This document shows, piece after piece, positions 7,179 through 14,576 of a DNA stretch of 32,997 bases. The notes below the pieces were generated by a model that had not been told where the DNA came from, searched no databases, and saw only the letters and a list, made by a program, of their open reading frames with translations. The position numbers were made by a program, and so were the translations under genes. The DNA comes from Bacteroidales bacterium (GTDB lineage: Bacteria; Bacteroidota; Bacteroidia; Bacteroidales; Bacteroidaceae): assembly GCA_012729225.1 (NCBI GenBank), contig JAAYDO010000022.1, positions 1-32,997 of the forward strand, read 5' to 3'. The first letter of the stretch is position 1. Each line of letters starts with the position of its first letter.

Positions 7179-7700
7179 TTAATGGGTCACAAAAGAATAA
7201 CTGACATTAAAACACTCATCAGATACCTTTAGGGTAGTTATGACTGTTGACTTGTCTGGAGTGGTAAATAGGTATTGAATGTTCTCATCGTCACTGCCAG
7301 CTCCAGACACAAGGGAATAGTGCTCTTTGAGATACTTGATGATAACAGACTTGTTCACACACAACTCTGTATCAATAACAGAGTACAAACCACCTTCGTG
7401 CTTAGTGAAACTATATATCAGACCTGTGGATTCATAAGAACCAGTATACACCAACTGATAGTTGGCTGTCGAGCTTGATTCATTTGTCAGAGTGTAGCCA
7501 TACATTGAAGTTGACATGTACGCCTTGACTTCATCAATTCCTGAACCTTGGATATGCCAAGGCTCTATCCAATTCGTGATTGTTGGCTTCAGTACTTCTG
7601 GTGTGTCAGGGAGAAGTTCATCGTCACTGCTACAAGATGTTAGGAACGCGGGGAGAGCCATCGTGATTGAGAGGATGGCAAGTGGAATTAATCTTTTCAT
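7179..7700 (-). CDS. Small putative lipoprotein of unknown function
   Basis: This is a 173-residue protein called from ATG 7700; a longer frame begins at 7736 but places charged residues before the signal peptide. MKRLIPLAILSITMALPAFLTSCSS is a standard lipoprotein signal: positive n-region, hydrophobic core, and the lipobox LTSC with the acylated cysteine near residue 23. An acidic SSDDELLPD segment follows, the kind of sequence that in Bacteroidetes can promote export of lipoproteins to the cell surface. The mature part is about 150 residues, rich in Ser, Thr and Tyr, probably beta-structured, with no domain I recognise. It sits between iteron clusters 1 and 2, downstream of the ribbon-helix-helix gene on the same strand. 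A membrane lipoprotein inside a partition locus is unusual. It may share the parA transcript or be expressed from the repeat region. Confidence 0.7.
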   Translation of the reverse strand: MKRLIPLAILSITMALPAFLTSCSSDDELLPDTPEVLKPTITNWIEPWHIQGSGIDEVKAYMSTSMYGYTLTNESSSTANYQLVYTGSYESTGLIYSFTKHEGGLYSVIDTELCVNKSVIIKYLKEHYSLVSGAGSDDENIQYLFTTPDKSTVITTLKVSDECFNVSYSFVTH

Positions 7701-7728
7701 TTTACTTATGTTTTTTGAGTTCAAATTT

Positions 7729-7850
7729 GTGTACAAGAATACATGTGTACTTGTTTACTTAACCAATTGTTTATATGTGTACTTGAAAACAAGTTTACTT
7801 GTTGCCTTGTCCACTTGTATAATTGTATTCATGTATATAAGTTTACATTA
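7729..7850. repeat. Iteron cluster 2: GTNTACTTGT units in 16-bp phase (eight positions)
   Basis: Starting at 7729, every sixteenth base begins a recognisable or degenerate unit. Strong copies are at 7745 (GTGTACTTGT), 7777 (GTGTACTTGA), 7793 (GTTTACTTGT) and 7809 (GTCCACTTGT). Weaker ones are at 7729, 7761, 7825 and 7841. The copy at 7793 overlaps a reverse-orientation copy (7789-7798), giving a near-palindrome. The last unit overlaps the TAA stop of the ribbon-helix-helix gene. Such arrays are typical of the centromere or operator of partition systems whose DNA-binding partner is a ribbon-helix-helix protein. The phasing was read directly from the sequence; the function is inferred. Confidence 0.8.
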
Positions 7851-8169
7851 CGTCGGACACTCCTTTTGCTTTGATTTTCTTTATCTTACCATGCTTGCTT
7901 TCGTAGGAATCAACACCTTGACGCATCATATATTCCATTAAGGCACGTATAGTAAAGCCCTCCTTACGGGCAATTGCCTGAACCTTATTTGCAAGTTCAG
8001 TGGAACAGATAAAAGTGAAGTGTCTTGAAGGAACATCTTTCTTTTTATCCTTGGATGAAAGAGGAGCCTTGTCCGGTTGAGTAGTCTCTGCAACAGTAAT
8101 CTCTGTAGGTCTTTCTATTGCTTCACCCATGATATTGCTGAGTAAAGCATCCATGTTCTTCTTGCTCAT
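7843..8169 (-). CDS. Ribbon-helix-helix partition protein (ParB/ParG-like partner of ParA)
   Basis: This is a 108-residue protein with a flexible, charged N-terminal half (residues 1-48, rich in Thr, Lys, Asp) and a C-terminal ribbon-helix-helix-like segment (about 49-92: RHFTFICSTELANKVQAIARKEGF, then a helix ending MMRQGVDSYE). This layout is that of small centromere-binding proteins: a mobile tail stimulates the ParA ATPase and a ribbon-helix-helix dimer binds repeated DNA sites. The gene starts 2 nt after parA ends, so the two are co-transcribed. Three clusters of 16-bp-phased repeats lie around the pair, the last unit of cluster 2 overlapping this gene's stop. Proteins of the DUF3408 group in Bacteroides conjugative transposons are similar and are the main alternative. 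The family assignment rests on pattern, not on a database search. Confidence 0.7.
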   Translation of the reverse strand: MSKKNMDALLSNIMGEAIERPTEITVAETTQPDKAPLSSKDKKKDVPSRHFTFICSTELANKVQAIARKEGFTIRALMEYMMRQGVDSYESKHGKIKKIKAKGVSDVM

Positions 8170-8171
8170 AG

Positions 8172-8930
8172 TTATGAAATGTTGAATTGTCTAAGTATTT
8201 CCTCTGTTAGTTCAAGATAGTCTTTTGCTCCGTTAGAGTTAGGCTCGTATTCAAAGATGCTCTGACCGCTTCCAGCAGACTCTGCTATAGAGATATTCTC
8301 TCTGATAATGGTTTTGAAAGTGATGTCAGCATACCTTTTCTTCAAAGCTTCAGATACGGCTTTATTGAGTTTGCGATGGTTGTATCTGGTGATGAAAACA
8401 CCACTTAACTTAACAGATGGTCTTACAACCTTCAATGAACTTACAAAGGAATCGAGCATCTTCATGCCCTTTAGCGGTAAGAGTTCTGGGGTCATTGGAA
8501 CCAAGATCTCGTCAGCTGCAATAAAGGCATTTGTTGTTACTATGCCTAAAGATGGGGGGCAATCAATAAGAATGAAGTCATAATTGATTTTGACATCAGA
8601 CAGTGCTCGTGACAGGACTTGCTCTCTGGCAAGCGTATTAGTCATTGCAATCTCGGCACTGGACATTTCCAGGGATGATGGAACAATGTCAAGGTTCGGC
8701 TTGACGTTAATGATTGGAATCGCTTTACCAGAGACCAAAGTATCAAAAATACTATCTTCCATTATATCTGCGTTTGGAACATAATAGAGCGTGAGATTAC
8801 TTTGACCATCGAGGTCAACCAGCAAAACCTTGTAGCCTTTCATGGCTAAACAAGCACCAATAGCAGCAGTAGAAGTCGATTTTCCTACGCCGCCCTTGAA
8901 GTTGGCTAAAGTGATGACTTTGTGTAACAT
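8172..8930 (-). CDS. parA: ParA-family partition ATPase
   Basis: This is a 252-residue ParA/MinD-type P-loop ATPase. The deviant Walker A motif KGGVGKST is at residues 12-19, the A' motif DLDGQSN follows around residue 39, and DCPPSLG is the Walker B region. There is no N-terminal helix-turn-helix domain, so it is the short form used in type Ib partition systems, where a separate ribbon-helix-helix protein does the DNA binding and autoregulation. That partner is encoded 2 nt downstream. ParA forms ATP-dependent nucleoid-bound gradients that move plasmids or excised elements to daughter cells. Conjugative transposons use a similar pair (TraA-like), which is the alternative reading. A -7 box and iteron cluster 3 lie directly upstream, which suggests repression by the partner. 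Confidence 0.92.
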   Translation of the reverse strand: MLHKVITLANFKGGVGKSTSTAAIGACLAMKGYKVLLVDLDGQSNLTLYYVPNADIMEDSIFDTLVSGKAIPIINVKPNLDIVPSSLEMSSAEIAMTNTLAREQVLSRALSDVKINYDFILIDCPPSLGIVTTNAFIAADEILVPMTPELLPLKGMKMLDSFVSSLKVVRPSVKLSGVFITRYNHRKLNKAVSEALKKRYADITFKTIIRENISIAESAGSGQSIFEYEPNSNGAKDYLELTEEILRQFNIS

Positions 8931-8961
8931 AGAAATTCAGTTATTATTATTTTATAAATAT

Positions 8962-9019
8962 ATCCACATGAATGTTTGTCAACTTGTACACATATATACA
9001 TGTGTAACCGTGTACAAAG
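8962..9019. repeat. Iteron cluster 3 in the parA upstream region, 16-bp phase
   Basis: Units at 8962 (ATCCACATGA), 8978 (GTCAACTTGT), 8994 (ATATACATGT) and 9010 (GTGTACAAAG) are exactly 16 bp apart and match the same consensus as cluster 2, with two weak copies. The unit at 9010 overlaps the predicted -7 box of the parA promoter, so a protein bound here would block parA transcription. Confidence 0.7.
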
Positions 9020-9022
9020 GTA
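9015..9022 (-). promoter_or_regulatory. -7 box (TACCTTTG) of the parA operon
   Basis: Read on the minus strand the sequence is TACCTTTG, an exact match to TAnnTTTG. It lies about 85 nt before the parA start and overlaps the last unit of iteron cluster 3. No good -33 TTTG lies about 20 nt further upstream, so the call rests on the -7 element and its position. Confidence 0.5.
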
Positions 9023-9114
9023 TAGTTAAATAAGAAGTGGGTGAAGAATAGCACCTATATAAGAAAAACAATATAGTAATTATATAGTAAGTTCAGTCAA
9101 GGAAGAGAGACACT

Positions 9115-9465
9115 TTACCATTCGGTGTAATAACTCTGGTCGTTGTTCTCGCACTCTTCAGCCCATTCCTCATCTGAGTATTCAGTATGAAGGCATTCGT
9201 CAGAGCAGTAGTAGGTAGCACCCATGTCAACACAATAGCCCTCACGCATTAGCTTGCCGCAGACAGAGCACCTTCTGCAAGTTCTGTCTGTGTTCCACCA
9301 GAAATCTGTGAAAGACTCTGCAATTACATTCTCGCTTGTGTTCTCATCCCACTTGTCGAGATAGAAGGACGCAAACTTGTTCAGCTCATCTTCGGTGTAG
9401 AGTTCTTTGTCAGTACCGCTAACAGCTTCAGTCAGCCGGTACAGGATTGATTGAATTGTTGTCAT
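9115..9465 (-). CDS. Small acidic protein with cysteine zinc-binding motif, unknown function
   Basis: The protein has 116 residues. Residues 62-93 hold CRRCSVCGKLMREGYC followed by YYCSDEC. Their CxxC pairs and the spacing of about 20 residues fit a small treble-clef or zinc-ribbon-like site. The rest is strongly acidic, especially the tail (YSDEEWAEECENNDQSYYTEW). I do not recognise a named family. Small Cys-rich acidic proteins of this kind are common on Bacteroidales plasmids and conjugative elements. It lies 61 nt downstream of the 195-residue gene on the same strand, with a hairpin between them, and probably shares its transcript. A DNA-mimic or anti-restriction role is possible but unsupported. 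Confidence 0.7.
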   Translation of the reverse strand: MTTIQSILYRLTEAVSGTDKELYTEDELNKFASFYLDKWDENTSENVIAESFTDFWWNTDRTCRRCSVCGKLMREGYCVDMGATYYCSDECLHTEYSDEEWAEECENNDQSYYTEW

Positions 9466-9481
9466 ACGTTTAGGATTTTAT

Positions 9482-9519
9482 GCGATGGTATGCCATCGGT
9501 AGCGACCGCATACCACCGC
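9482..9519 (-). other. Intercistronic hairpin between two accessory genes
   Basis: The arms GCGATGGTATGC (9482-9493) and GCATACCACCGC (9508-9519) pair over 12 bp with a single mismatch and a 14-nt loop. The hairpin fills the 61-nt gap between the 195- and 116-residue genes on the minus strand. There is no U-run after it, so it is more likely an mRNA-stabilising or attenuating element, or a protein-binding site, than a terminator. Confidence 0.5.
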
Positions 9520-9526
9520 TGGTTAG

Positions 9527-10114
9527 TTATTCAAAAGTAAATTGACGGATGTAGAAGTATGTATCATCATCGTCATACTCATACTCATTGATGAAGTTCA
9601 TCATTTCCTCGTCTGTTCGTTCACCTTGCTCGATGTTCATCTTCTCACACCAATCATTGATAGCATCTTTGAGGGTGGTGTAGATGTCATCACAAGCATC
9701 CTCAAATGGTTCTCCGCAGGAACTGACTGCAACCTCTTCGGGGAAGAAGTCACCTTCATCATGCACATAATAAACCTCACAGCCACATTCACAGACTCTG
9801 TATGAGATAGAGAGTTCATCCCAAAGCAGATGGTTAATCTCCTCGAATAACTCATTGCAAGCATCCCATGCCGTTTCCGTTTCAAAGGATAGTAGATAGT
9901 AGTCATTGGCAGGGTCTTCCTCATACTCTGCCCAATAGATGTGACCACGGACACTGATTTGCTTGGCTTCGTAGTCGATGCCATAATGTTCTGCCAACTG
10001 GTAAAGCCAGATGTTCTTGCTGTTCACCTCCATCTTTTGGAGTGTGCTCCACAGGTCGTTCACTGCCTTGCGTGTGCCTGTCACCTTGTAGGTGGTTGTT
10101 GCTTGATTTGCCAT
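9527..10114 (-). CDS. Acidic mobile-element protein, possibly Api92/DUF1281-like
   Basis: This is a 195-residue, very acidic protein (for example NEYEYDDDDTYFYIRQF near the C-terminus). A first alpha/beta part (residues 1-110, TTYKVTGTRKAVNDLWSTLQKME) looks like a ferredoxin-like fold similar to the Api92/DUF1281 type. It is followed by CECGCEVYYVHDEGDFFPEEV, where CxCxC may bind a metal. Such proteins are frequent passengers on plasmids, integrative elements and phages and mostly have no known function. It is the promoter-proximal gene of a two-gene minus-strand unit with the 116-residue protein. Its negative charge would fit a DNA mimic, but no known anti-restriction motif is visible. The gene is secure; the family label is tentative. 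Confidence 0.65.
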   Translation of the reverse strand: MANQATTTYKVTGTRKAVNDLWSTLQKMEVNSKNIWLYQLAEHYGIDYEAKQISVRGHIYWAEYEEDPANDYYLLSFETETAWDACNELFEEINHLLWDELSISYRVCECGCEVYYVHDEGDFFPEEVAVSSCGEPFEDACDDIYTTLKDAINDWCEKMNIEQGERTDEEMMNFINEYEYDDDDTYFYIRQFTFE

Positions 10115-10488
10115 AATCTCGATGTTTTTTTATTTCCCTACTGTAGATTTCTCTACTTTCGGGAGTGATTAGAAATTATGTTGCTTCACAAGGTGTTGTG
10201 ACCATCTGCACAAGGTTATGGCTCCAAATACAACCCGAATGGTGTGGAGATTTTGAGTCATACCATTGGTTTACCTTGGGTAGATATGGGAACAACAGTT
10301 ACCTTTGCAACCTAATTTCATCGACTCACGAAAGCAGAAACGGCAGACGTTATCATACTTTTCTTTTCGTTGAGGACTAGTTTATCAGTCAAAGGAAAAG
10401 GTGAACGAGAGGGGAGGGAGCAATGGTGATTGCTACTTCCTCAGTAAAAAAGAGAAATACTGATCCAGGAAGCTCATGCCGGACAAGT

Positions 10489-10615
10489 TTAGGTTTACGT
10501 TTACCCATGTATATATACATGAACCTATAAACTGAAAATACTAAACTCAATCATCATGTTCAGGGTTTACTTTACCTTATTATATATATAAGAACATCTA
10601 AACTTAAACCTAAAC
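10489..10615. repeat. AT-rich inverted repeat pair around a 16-bp perfect palindrome
   Basis: GTTTAGGTTTA near 10488-10498 has its exact complement TAAACCTAAAC about 110 bp downstream. Between them lies the perfect palindrome CATGTATATATACATG at 10506-10521 and a second AT tract around 10580. An ACAAGTTTAG copy resembling the partition repeats lies at 10483-10492. AT-rich DNA with nested inverted repeats is a common feature of replication or transfer origins, but nothing here identifies which. Confidence 0.4.
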
Positions 10616-10709
10616 TTACACCGCAAAAATCCGTCTGTTTTTCTTTTAATTGAAACAAATAATGGCAAGATGAGATGTCAATTCGTCTAAATATGTTAAA
10701 AAGCAAACA

Positions 10710-10736
10710 CATTCTGCAAGAAAAACGTGCAGAATG
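10710..10736. repeat. Perfect 9-bp hairpin CATTCTGCA / TGCAGAATG
   Basis: The arms at 10710-10718 and 10728-10736 are exact complements around a 9-nt loop. The TGCAGAATG core recurs at 10779-10787 and, within CGTGCAGAA direct repeats followed by TGCACG, at 11008-11031. This makes a family of sites spread over about 300 bp. Confidence 0.5.
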
Positions 10737-10934
10737 AACGTAAAGTCAGAAGAAATCATTAACTTTGCAAACAAAGTTTGCAGAATGTGCTTTTCGGGGA
10801 TTATTTCCCTTACTGAGTATGTGATGCAACTACAGTGAAAATGGTCTGGCAAAATGTTGACCAGATTGTTGACCAAATTGAGTAATAACCCTAAAAGTTA
10901 AAGATTGGATGAAGACTGATTTTATTACGTAATT

Positions 10935-10995
10935 GAATATTCCTGCAAAAAGAACGAATATCTTGCAGAAAAAATGAATATTCTTGCGAAATATT
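10935..10995. repeat. Three direct repeats of about 20 bp beginning GAATAT
   Basis: Units at 10935-10955, 10956-10975 and 10976-10995 share the pattern GAATAT(T)C/TTGC followed by an A-rich half. The repeat length of 20-21 bp equals two helical turns, as in iterons bound by replication or regulatory proteins. Function is unknown. Confidence 0.5.
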
Positions 10996-11158
10996 ACGAG
11001 ACATCAACGTGCAGAACGTGCAGAATGCACGAAAATTGCAGCCCAAATGTTGACCAGTCCAAACGTAAATATCTCATAATCAGCATATTAGCCTCAAAAT
11101 TAGCCGCCGCGCAGGCAGCAATTGAGTGAGACTAAGATGAAATAAACAAATAATAGCG

Positions 11159-11199
11159 AAGGGTAGATACTTGAAAAAGTATTTACCCTTTTAATTTTG
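11159..11199 (+). terminator. Very stable GAAA-capped hairpin followed by T-rich tract
   Basis: A 14-bp stem (11159-11172 with 11177-11190, one G-U pair on the plus-strand RNA) is closed by a GAAA tetraloop and followed by TTTTAATTTT. This has the shape of an intrinsic terminator for a plus-strand transcript, yet no plus-strand gene precedes it. The 3' flank also contains TAATTTTG (11192-11199), an exact -7 promoter match. The same bases could thus end one transcript and start another. A bidirectional boundary between the accessory region and the chromosome is the simplest reading. Confidence 0.6.
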
Positions 11200-11385
11200 C
11201 AACGCTCTGAATGTCGTGTATGGATAGAATGTATGGACTAAGAACAACATTGGTTCAATAAATGATTATACATCCACTCCTATTGTCAGAGAGGGGGAAT
11301 AAGGGTATGTGTATGTGGAGAAGAAATAGTAGAATGTCATTCCATCTGACACATCACATGAACGAAGTATTTCTCTGGTTTTAAC

Positions 11386-11473
11386 GAACAATGGTTCGAT
11401 GACCAATGAACAATGCTTCAATCGCCCATGAACAATCGTTCGTTGGCCCATGAACTATGCGTGCGTTTTTGCC
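11386..11473. repeat. 22-bp tandem repeat, about four degenerate units (copy 1)
   Basis: Units begin with GAAC(A/T)AT at 11386, 11408, 11430 and 11452. They share a GAACAATGnTTC start and a CC(C)AT end. The same unit family recurs at 24382-24447. Units are contiguous, with no spacers, so this is a minisatellite and not a CRISPR array. Confidence 0.7.
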
Positions 11474-12035
11474 CCAATAAGTGTTGAGATTCCGCATCTC
11501 CATGCTGTCCGTTATGGGTTATCTTTAGAAAAGTTCCTGTTACCTTGATTTTCCACACGCACAGGCAATGTTGCGACACTGTTCACTTTTGCTCTCGCAG
11601 GATGGTAGAAACTGTTTTTGTCAAGTTAAAACGATTGATTTCTTGTTAAAGCCATTGATAATACAGAGAAAACCTGCAACTTAGTCTCCAGTGATCATTG
11701 CGGATATTGTTTGTGTTTATTTGTATTTCAACACCATAAAGATACAGTGATTTCCGCAGATGACCATTTTTGAGAGGGACTTTTTATCGACTTTCTTAAT
11801 AAATTACTCCTAACAGATAATCTAAAATGGTGCATTCTGCAAAATTAAAAAAATATGAGTGCTCATCCAAGAGTACTAACTTCAATTTATCTATATAATA
11901 ATGAATATAAGAATTATATGAAGTAAGTAATTGAAATTACATAATAATATTTTTGATTCATGAAATAGGAATCTGAAAGTCTTTCAGTTGAATTTGTCTT
12001 TGGCAGAAGAATAGGGAGGCGCTTCCTACTTTTTT

Positions 12036-13169
12036 CTAAAAGTCCCTGAAGTTTTTGTTTTCTGACTTTTTCACAGCCACACACTCCATTTCGATTAACC
12101 ATGTTGGTCTGCATACAGGAGCAAGTGTGATTACAATTGGTGTCTCTGGGAACTTTTCTTCAAACATGTGCTTTACGGTCTCAAAGTCAGCCCCGTCTCT
12201 CAGATAGACTACTATCTGCATCATGTCGTCGAAGTTCATTTCACCTTCCTTCAGCAGTGTCTCCACATTCTCCCACATGCGCTCTGTCTGCTTCACGATA
12301 TTTCCAACATGAAGCACTTGGCCTTTGTTGTCGATAGAAGCAGTTCCTGAGATAAAGATGTGGTTTCTGTCGCCGTATTGCATGAGTGTGCCTCTCTCAA
12401 ATGTCACGCCATATTCATACGTTTTGTTCAAGTGGGTGAGGGCGTAGAGATATTTTTGCTGTTCGGGCTGAAAGCCTGTCATGGCATACGAACCCATTTG
12501 TATCAAAGCTTTAGGGTCAGATGGTGTGCCACCAATACCTGTTGAGGCAATGTAATGAGTGTCTGAGGTTAGCCCTTGTTCGGCAAAGCACTCACGGCGA
12601 GACTTGACCAGTCCTGCATATTGTGTGTCCACATCTCTCACATAGAACCAAGTACGTATGCAATTCTTCTCCAGTGTTGCTCCGAAGAGTTTCAATGTGT
12701 CAATATAAGAGAGAAGTGTTTTCCATGTCTGCATATAGGAGGTCTCGGTCGTTGTGTTCTTCATTCCCATGGTCCAGATGTGATGGTAGTCGTTGTGATT
12801 CACCACCGCAGACCCGTTCATCATGTTCATTTCTGTGCCCTTTTGCATATAAATCCACACAGCCACTTTAGAACCATCCAATGGGGGTTGCTGAATGTAT
12901 GACACCGTACATGTATCTTCTTCTTTCATCAGTGGGACTTGGTTGGTGGCATCGCTCAAAAAGTAACGCTTGAACACCACTTTCGCACCTTCCACACGCT
13001 CCATCAGCACTTCTTCTGCCTTCAGAAGTCGAGCATATTGAGGAGCATACATCTCTCCCTGTGCCTCCACGTGGATGATGGCGTGATATTCAGTCACCTC
13101 ACCTGCGCTGAAGCGAGTGAGTTCCACGTGCGCACCAATCTCATCTATATTTAGTTTAGTATATTCCAT
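12036..13169 (-). CDS. Rid (YjgF/YER057c) family protein, chorismatase-like architecture
   Basis: This is a 377-residue protein. The C-terminal part (about 225-370) has the Rid-family trimer fold signature: HIFISGTASIDNKGQVLHVGNIVKQTERMWENVETLL, then DDMMQIVVYLRD and a late PTWLIEMECVAV. The N-terminal half (about 40-200) looks like a second, divergent copy. A two-part Rid protein of this size resembles the FkbO/Hyg5-type chorismatase group and large Bacteroidetes Rid proteins. Ordinary RidA (about 130 residues) hydrolyses reactive enamine/imine intermediates. The substrate here is unknown. It has its own -7 box only 8 nt before the ATG and is 122 nt from gltS, so it is probably expressed separately. 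Confidence 0.75.
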   Translation of the reverse strand: MEYTKLNIDEIGAHVELTRFSAGEVTEYHAIIHVEAQGEMYAPQYARLLKAEEVLMERVEGAKVVFKRYFLSDATNQVPLMKEEDTCTVSYIQQPPLDGSKVAVWIYMQKGTEMNMMNGSAVVNHNDYHHIWTMGMKNTTTETSYMQTWKTLLSYIDTLKLFGATLEKNCIRTWFYVRDVDTQYAGLVKSRRECFAEQGLTSDTHYIASTGIGGTPSDPKALIQMGSYAMTGFQPEQQKYLYALTHLNKTYEYGVTFERGTLMQYGDRNHIFISGTASIDNKGQVLHVGNIVKQTERMWENVETLLKEGEMNFDDMMQIVVYLRDGADFETVKHMFEEKFPETPIVITLAPVCRPTWLIEMECVAVKKSENKNFRDF

Positions 13170-13177
13170 AATGGTTG

Positions 13178-13185
13178 CAAAGTTA
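13178..13185 (-). promoter_or_regulatory. -7 box (TAACTTTG) of the Rid-family gene
   Basis: Minus-strand TAACTTTG matches TAnnTTTG exactly and ends 8 nt before the ATG at 13169. Transcription would start only a few bases before the start codon, giving a nearly leaderless mRNA. No clear -33 element was found. Confidence 0.45.
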
Positions 13186-13291
13186 ATGATTTTTCCCGAA
13201 TATTAATACTTTTCTTCAAAAAAAGACTCTGCAACTCATATCTCACTTGTTTTCTCTCTCGTCTTCTCTGTCGCCCCATCTCATTTTACCA

Positions 13292-14566
13292 TTAATTGAA
13301 AAAACTTAAGAACAATGTGATGATACCCGTATTGATCAGATCTGCAAACATGGCACCTACAATTGGTACAATTAAGAAAGGTTTGACTGAATAATGGTAT
13401 TTGTAGCACACCGCACTCATATTGGCCATGGCATTAGGCGTAGCACCCAAGCCAAATCCGCAGATACCTGCCACCAATACTGCCGCATCATAGTCTTTGC
13501 CCAACCATCTAAAGGCGATGAAATATGCAAACAAGGCCAACATGGCCACTTGAGAGAGTAGCATTACAATCAGAGGTAATGCCAAACTTTGCAGTTCCCA
13601 CAGTTTTAGCGAAATCATTGCCATACCGAGGAAGAGTGACAGGCATATATTGCCCACACTGATGATTCTTTCCATATCAAGCATCTTGTCTGCCTTCATC
13701 AGATTGCCACTATCATCTTTTATGTGCATTGCTCCCATCACATTTCTCATCAGGGCTGCCAGAATCAATGCACCAAAGTAAGTAGGGAAGGTGATGCCTG
13801 TTTTCTCCAGTGCCCAACTCAACAAAGTTCCACCAGCCATCACTAAAAGAATAAAATAAGTGGCTTTGGCATACTGCTGGAATTCAAGTTCATTAGAACT
13901 GATACGCTTGGCTCTACCCGTTGGTGAAGCCTCGTCACTTTCAATACCTGCCATAGCAGGGTCAATATCCTCGTCTTGAGTCTGCAACTGTTCGCTCTTT
14001 AGTTTTGTTCTGATGATATATTCAGCCAATGGACCACCTAACATCGAACCTGCTATCAATCCAAAGGTGGCGGCGGCCATAGCAATGGTGCCTGCTCCAT
14101 TTAGTCCCATTCCTTCCAACACGCTACTGAATCCGCCTGCCGTGCCATGTCCTCCTGTCATTGATACGCTTCCCACTGCTATGCCAACCAATGGATCTAC
14201 ATCCATCAGTTTAGTCACTCCTATAGGCATGGCGTTCTGCAGTGTGATAATAACCACTAAAAGGGAAAGCATGACCAGAAGAGGGCGTCCACCTTGTTTC
14301 AGCACCTTCAGGTCACTCTGAAAACCTACACTTGTGAAGAATGCCAACATGAAGACATCCTTCAGTGTACCATCAAACGACACCTCCAGACCGCTCCAAG
14401 CATAGATGGCCAATGTGAGTATTGAGAAGATGATGCCACCACTCACTGGTGAAGGTACGCAAAACTTCTGTAGCCACTTTACCTTTCGGGTTAGCCACAT
14501 TCCCAACACCAAAGCCAATGCTCCCACACCGGCTGTCTGAATCATATCAAGAGAGATTGTTCCCAT
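13292..14566 (-). CDS. gltS: Sodium/glutamate symporter GltS
   Basis: This is a 424-residue inner-membrane carrier with about ten hydrophobic segments in two inverted halves, which is normal for GltS (about 400 residues). Family features are the re-entrant-loop GSVSMTGGHGTAGGFSSVLEG around residue 135 and the matching GICGFGLGATPNAMANM in the second half, which line the transport path. A central hydrophilic stretch (KSEQLQTQDEDIDPAMAGIESDEASPTGRAKR) separates the halves. GltS imports glutamate with sodium. The gene follows the TonB-receptor-like gene by 10 nt on the same strand, suggesting one transcript that supplies outer- and inner-membrane steps of uptake; that pairing is inferred. Confidence 0.93.
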   Translation of the reverse strand: MGTISLDMIQTAGVGALALVLGMWLTRKVKWLQKFCVPSPVSGGIIFSILTLAIYAWSGLEVSFDGTLKDVFMLAFFTSVGFQSDLKVLKQGGRPLLVMLSLLVVIITLQNAMPIGVTKLMDVDPLVGIAVGSVSMTGGHGTAGGFSSVLEGMGLNGAGTIAMAAATFGLIAGSMLGGPLAEYIIRTKLKSEQLQTQDEDIDPAMAGIESDEASPTGRAKRISSNELEFQQYAKATYFILLVMAGGTLLSWALEKTGITFPTYFGALILAALMRNVMGAMHIKDDSGNLMKADKMLDMERIISVGNICLSLFLGMAMISLKLWELQSLALPLIVMLLSQVAMLALFAYFIAFRWLGKDYDAAVLVAGICGFGLGATPNAMANMSAVCYKYHYSVKPFLIVPIVGAMFADLINTGIITLFLSFFN

Positions 14567-14576
14567 ATATTGTTTT

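Larger units (their letters stand above)
10115..12035. other. 1.9-kb gene-free region rich in repeats and palindromes
   Basis: No credible gene was found here. The open frames at 10165-10380 (plus), 10646-10876 (minus), 11266-11451 (minus) and 11914-12114 (minus) are short, low-quality and have no family. The region holds an AT-rich palindrome, an inverted GTTTAGGTTTA pair, repeated TGCAGAA-type hairpins, three direct repeats of about 20 bp, a strong hairpin at 11159-11190 and a 22-bp tandem repeat at 11386-11473, each listed separately. Exact TAnnTTTG boxes on the plus strand occur at 10300-10307, 10760-10767 and 11192-11199. The part from 10400 to 11040 has the composition of a replication or transfer origin, but no replication gene is in the window. 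From about 11480 to 12035 I see nothing distinctive. Confidence 0.5.

Noticed and set aside
10165-10380. Plus-strand frame of 71 codons as a gene
   Set aside because: No family, odd composition and no clear translation signal; more likely noncoding DNA upstream of the acidic gene.
11386-11473. CRISPR array
   Set aside because: Repeats of 22 bp are directly contiguous and degenerate, with no unique spacers and no cas genes.
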